A stretch of DNA of 64,000 nucleotides from the NCBI GenBank assembly GCA_018056685.1, contig JAGPFC010000013.1, positions 1-64,000 of the forward strand, written 5' to 3'. The stretch is from Smithella sp. Lineage in GTDB: Bacteria > Desulfobacterota > Syntrophia > Syntrophales > Smithellaceae. Within the stretch, counting starts at the first letter, position 1; every line of letters begins with the position of its first letter. The notes under the pieces were generated by a model, which made no database searches, was not told the origin of the DNA, and saw nothing but the letters and a program-made list of their open reading frames with translations. The translations under genes were made by a program, and so were the position numbers. Below, in pieces: positions 60,591-64,000 of this stretch.

Positions 60591-63500
60591 GTGCCTAAAC
60601 GAAACGACATAAAAAAAATATTACTCATCGGGTCGGGTCCCATTATCATCAGTCAGGCCTGTGAATTTGATTATTCCGGAACGCAGGCCTGCAAGGCCCT
60701 GCGGGAAGAGGGCTATGAAGTTGTTTTAATCAACAGCAATCCCGCCACCATCATGACCGATCCGGAAATGGCCGACCGCACTTACGTCGAACCCATCACA
60801 CCCGAAGCCGTGGAAAAAATCATTGCCCGCGAGCGGCCGGATGCTCTGCTGCCGACGCTGGGCGGACAGACAGGACTCAACACGGCCGTGGCTTTGGCGG
60901 AAAACGGTGTATTGAAGAAATACAATGTGGAAATGATCGGGGCATCACTTGAGGTCATTCACAAAGCGGAGGATAGGGAAAAATTCCGTCATGCCATAGA
61001 AAAAATCGGTTTGCGCATGCCCAAAAGCGGCTTTGCCCGCTCCATGACTGAAGTCTTGAAAATCGCCGAAGACATCGGGTTTCCCATTATTGTCCGGGCA
61101 TCATTTACACTGGGCGGTACCGGAAGCGGTGTAGCCTATAACCGGGAAGAACTGGTAGCCATTGCTAAAGCGGGACTTGATGCCAGCATGATTTCGGAAG
61201 TCATGATCGAGGAATCGGTGCTGGGCTGGAAGGAATACGAATTGGAGGTCATGCGCGACAAGGCTGATAATGTCGTCGTCATTTGTTCCATTGAAAATTT
61301 TGACGCGATGGGTGTGCACACCGGCGAATCCATTACGGTAGCGCCGGCTCAGACGTTGACGGATAAAGAATATCAGGTCATGCGGGATGCCGCCATCGCC
61401 ATCATGCGCGAAATCGGCGTGGAGACGGGCGGTTCCAATGTGCAGTTTGCCGTTCATCCGCAAACCGGCGAACTGATTGTCGTCGAGATGAATCCCCGCG
61501 TTTCGCGTTCCTCGGCGCTGGCTTCCAAAGCGACGGGATTTCCCATTGCCAAGATTGCGGCGAAACTGGCCGTCGGCTACACGCTGGATGAGATTCCCAA
61601 TGACATTACGCGCGAAACGATGGCGTCATTCGAGCCGACGATAGATTACTGCGTGGTGAAAATTCCCCGCTGGACGTTTGAAAAATTTCCGCAGGCGGAG
61701 GATTTCCTGACCACGTCCATGAAATCCGTCGGTGAGACGATGGCCATTGGCCGCACTTTCAAGGAATCTCTTCAAAAGGCAATCCGTTCTCTGGAGATCG
61801 GACGGTTCTCTCTCGAACAGGTTCTGCCGGAAAATATTCCGGATAAAAAAGAATTTCTGAAAGGTAAATTAATCAAACCCAATTCGCTCAGGCTTTTCTA
61901 TGTTGCCGCCGCCATGCAAAACAAAATGGAGATTGAGGAACTGTATCAATTAACGAAAATCGATCCGTGGTTTCTGCATCAAATCAGGGAAATCGTCAAC
62001 GCCGAAAATGAACTGAAAGAATCCGTGCCGTCCGCGGCTTTGCTGCGCGAAGCCAAGAAAATGGGATTCTCCGACAAAGCGCTGGCCTCTTTCTGGAAAA
62101 TGACGGAGACGGAGATCCGGCAATGGCGGGAAAAGGAAAAAATCGTTCCGGTTTATAAACTGGTCGATACCTGTGCGGCGGAGTTTGAAGCCTATACCCC
62201 TTATTATTACTCGACATACGAAACGGAAAACGAAACCCGGCCGTCGGAAAAACGCAAAGTAGCCATCATCGGCGGTGGTCCCAATCGCATCGGTCAGGGC
62301 ATTGAATTCGATTACTGCTGCGTGCACGCTTCTTTTGCCCTGCGCGAAGAAGGCGTGGAAAGCATCATGATCAATTCCAATCCGGAAACCGTCAGTACCG
62401 ATTATGACACTTCTGATAAATTATTTTTTGAACCGGTAACGTTGGAAGATGTTCTGCATATTCTGCAGACGGAAAAACCTGAAGGCGTCATCGCGCAATT
62501 CGGCGGCCAGACACCGCTGAATCTGGCCAAGGGACTGGAAGCCGCCGGAATCAAAATACTGGGAACCTCTCCCGATGCCATTGACCGGGCCGAAAACCGC
62601 GACCGTTTTCAAGAGATCGTCACCAAACTCAATCTTAATCAACCCGACAATGATACGGCCAGGGACACACAAAAAGCGCTGAAGGCCGCTGCGCGCATCG
62701 GCTATCCGGTTCTGGTGCGGCCTTCCTACGTGCTGGGCGGCCGTTCCATGGAAATCGTGTATGATGAAGAAACGCTGATGTCCTTCATGGAAAAAGCGCT
62801 GCTGGTTTCCCCGGATCATCCTATCCTGATTGATAAATTTCTGGAAGACGCTGTTGAAATTGATGTGGATGCCATCAGTGACGGCGAAACCACGGTTGTG
62901 GCCGGTATCATGGAACATATTGAAGAGGCCGGAATCCATTCCGGCGATAGCGCCTGCATTCTGCCGCCGATGACGATTTCCTCAGATGTTCTGGAACTGA
63001 TTAAGAAGCAAACAAGGATGCTGGCAAAGGAATTAAATGTGGTCGGCCTCATGAACATTCAGTACGCCGTCAAGGACAGTAAACTTTATGTGCTGGAAGT
63101 CAATCCCCGTGCGTCGCGAACAGTACCCTTTGTCAGCAAATCCATCGGTGTGCCGCTGGCAAAACTGGCCACCAAGGTCATGCTCGGCAAATCTTTAAAT
63201 GAACTGGGATTCACTCAAGCACCCGTACCGCAACATATTTCCGTCAAGGAAGCCGTTTTCCCGTTCAACCGCTTTCCCGACGTAGATATCCTGCTGGGAC
63301 CGGAAATGAAATCCACCGGCGAAGTGATGGGGATCGATCAGTCCTTCGGCCTGGCCTTTGCAAAATCGCAGATGGCAGTAGGGTTCAAGATGCCGACTCA
63401 AGGAACCGTTTTCATCAGCGTCAATGATCATCACAAGGACAAGATCGTTCCGGTTGCCAAAACGTTTCAGCAGATGGGTTTCAAGATCCTGGCAACAAAA

Positions 63501-63797
63501 GGAACCGCCCTGTACCTGCTGGAACACGGCATCGGAGCCGGTGTTGTTCTGAAGTTAAGCGAGGGTCGTCCCAATATCGTGGACTACATCAAAAACGGCG
63601 ATATTCAGATCGTCATTAACACCAGCATCGGCAGAAAATCTTCAAGGGATGCCTGTCATATCAGGCGCGGCGCGCTTGTTTATAACATTCTCTACACCAC
63701 GACCATTGCCGGGGCGCGCGCTCTGGCAGAAGCGACAGCCGCAATGAAAGAAAGGGACTGGCAGGTTTGCTCATTGCAGGAGTATCAAAAAACATAA
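60591..63797 (+). CDS. carB: Carbamoyl phosphate synthase, large subunit
   Basis: A 1068-residue enzyme that makes carbamoyl phosphate for pyrimidines and arginine. There are two ATP-grasp halves: [20 protein letters not shown] and [12 protein letters not shown] in the first, [20 protein letters not shown] and [13 protein letters not shown] in the second. A C-terminal MGS-like allosteric domain (from about 935) contains [10 protein letters not shown] and [15 protein letters not shown]. The start is GTG, immediately after the carA stop, indicating translational coupling. The length equals the family norm. Confidence 0.97.
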   Translation: MPKRNDIKKILLIGSGPIIISQACEFDYSGTQACKALREEGYEVVLINSNPATIMTDPEMADRTYVEPITPEAVEKIIARERPDALLPTLGGQTGLNTAVALAENGVLKKYNVEMIGASLEVIHKAEDREKFRHAIEKIGLRMPKSGFARSMTEVLKIAEDIGFPIIVRASFTLGGTGSGVAYNREELVAIAKAGLDASMISEVMIEESVLGWKEYELEVMRDKADNVVVICSIENFDAMGVHTGESITVAPAQTLTDKEYQVMRDAAIAIMREIGVETGGSNVQFAVHPQTGELIVVEMNPRVSRSSALASKATGFPIAKIAAKLAVGYTLDEIPNDITRETMASFEPTIDYCVVKIPRWTFEKFPQAEDFLTTSMKSVGETMAIGRTFKESLQKAIRSLEIGRFSLEQVLPENIPDKKEFLKGKLIKPNSLRLFYVAAAMQNKMEIEELYQLTKIDPWFLHQIREIVNAENELKESVPSAALLREAKKMGFSDKALASFWKMTETEIRQWREKEKIVPVYKLVDTCAAEFEAYTPYYYSTYETENETRPSEKRKVAIIGGGPNRIGQGIEFDYCCVHASFALREEGVESIMINSNPETVSTDYDTSDKLFFEPVTLEDVLHILQTEKPEGVIAQFGGQTPLNLAKGLEAAGIKILGTSPDAIDRAENRDRFQEIVTKLNLNQPDNDTARDTQKALKAAARIGYPVLVRPSYVLGGRSMEIVYDEETLMSFMEKALLVSPDHPILIDKFLEDAVEIDVDAISDGETTVVAGIMEHIEEAGIHSGDSACILPPMTISSDVLELIKKQTRMLAKELNVVGLMNIQYAVKDSKLYVLEVNPRASRTVPFVSKSIGVPLAKLATKVMLGKSLNELGFTQAPVPQHISVKEAVFPFNRFPDVDILLGPEMKSTGEVMGIDQSFGLAFAKSQMAVGFKMPTQGTVFISVNDHHKDKIVPVAKTFQQMGFKILATKGTALYLLEHGIGAGVVLKLSEGRPNIVDYIKNGDIQIVINTSIGRKSSRDACHIRRGALVYNILYTTTIAGARALAEATAAMKERDWQVCSLQEYQKT

Positions 63798-63872
63798 CGT
63801 AGATAATTCCTTTCCCTAATAGCAAGAGGGTAAGGTTTGAGTTCTAATCTTCCCCTCCCGTCAAGTGAGGAG

Positions 63873-63895
63873 TTTCTACTCGATTAGTAGAAAGG
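63873..63895 (+). promoter_or_regulatory. Hairpin adjoining the purF ribosome-binding site
   Basis: TTTCTACT (63873-63880) pairs with AGTAGAAA (63886-63893). The 3' arm shares its last A residues with AAAGG (63891-63895), the ribosome site of purF, so folding could reduce access. No known riboswitch consensus is recognised. Confidence 0.45.
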
Positions 63896-63900
63896 TTTAT

Positions 63901-64000
63901 ATGGATAAAAGTAAAAATTTTGTCGATTTCGATCATCCCCGTGAGGAATGCGGTATTTTCGCCATTTACGATCATGAAGATGCTTCCCGTGTGGCTTTTT
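63901..64000 (+). CDS. purF: Amidophosphoribosyltransferase, N-terminal fragment (partial at window edge)
   Basis: The first 33 codons read MDKSKNFVDFDHPREECGIF and then AIYDHEDASRVAF. EECGIF-x-I-Y is the start of mature PurF, where processing before the cysteine exposes the catalytic nucleophile; the 16 residues before it would be the propeptide. PurF transfers glutamine nitrogen to PRPP in the first step of purine synthesis. AAAGG lies five bases before ATG. The gene continues past the window. It follows carB by 103 bases, another glutamine consumer. Confidence 0.9.
   Translation, partial: MDKSKNFVDFDHPREECGIFAIYDHEDASRVAF

Noticed and set aside
1-64000. CRISPR arrays, prophage or toxin-antitoxin modules
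   Set aside because: No regularly spaced direct repeats, cas genes, phage structural genes or toxin pairs were recognised. The only mobile-element trace is the IS3 end at the left edge.

Overview
The window looks like a chromosomal segment of an anaerobic, probably syntrophic, Desulfobacterota bacterium (Syntrophales-like). This is inferred from gene content, not from a marker gene. Heme is made by the siroheme-dependent Ahb route, the phosphofructokinase carries pyrophosphate-type residues, AMP-forming and ADP-forming acyl-CoA synthetases sit together, and nitrogen assimilation uses type III glutamine synthetases with an archaeal-style multi-subunit glutamate synthase.

Layout. 0-8.5 kb: the right end of an IS3-family element, a small membrane protein, a degenerate GGDEF protein, a minus-strand run ending in a FeoA-FeoB fusion, a mannose-phosphate cupin, a class 3 lipase and a GuaA-like ATP pyrophosphatase. 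8.6-14.7 kb: an unusual plus-strand operon of zinc-ribbon membrane proteins, an SH3 lipoprotein and a 690-residue protein of unknown function, with an OB-fold lipoprotein behind it. 14.9-20.7 kb: minus-strand acyl-CoA synthetases with a MerR regulator. 21-24.5 kb: polA and a Yip1 protein. 24.5-33.5 kb: a compact minus-strand heme operon (sirC-like, ccsA/hemX-like, hemA, hemC, cobA-hemD, ahbC, hemB, ahbD, ahbA). 33.6-41.4 kb: a GGDEF protein, a PPi-type phosphofructokinase, prmA-rsmE-RDD, tRNA-Phe, and a large PPDK_N-type protein with a RecA/KaiC-like N-terminus that lacks a P-loop.

42-59.4 kb is a nitrogen island: two Amt-PII pairs (one with a free-standing Fis-type HTH protein), a beta-barrel protein, two type III glutamine synthetases, tRNA-Gln(CUG) followed by a class I amidotransferase, a NifA-like sigma-54 activator, and a three-gene glutamate synthase. 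Sigma-54 -24/-12 elements with exact GG-N10-GC spacing lie upstream of amtB1, amt2, the activator, the glutamate synthase operon and, unexpectedly, tRNA-Gln. Repeated palindromes of the form GnACAAATTTGTnC lie upstream of the first four and are candidate enhancer sites. Glutamine-using biosynthesis follows: carA, carB and the first codons of purF.

The two most novel-looking items are the apparent sigma-54 (nitrogen) promoter in front of tRNA-Gln and the zinc-ribbon operon at 8.7-14.3 kb, in which the first and last proteins share a short motif. All calls are from reading sequence; no database search was run.
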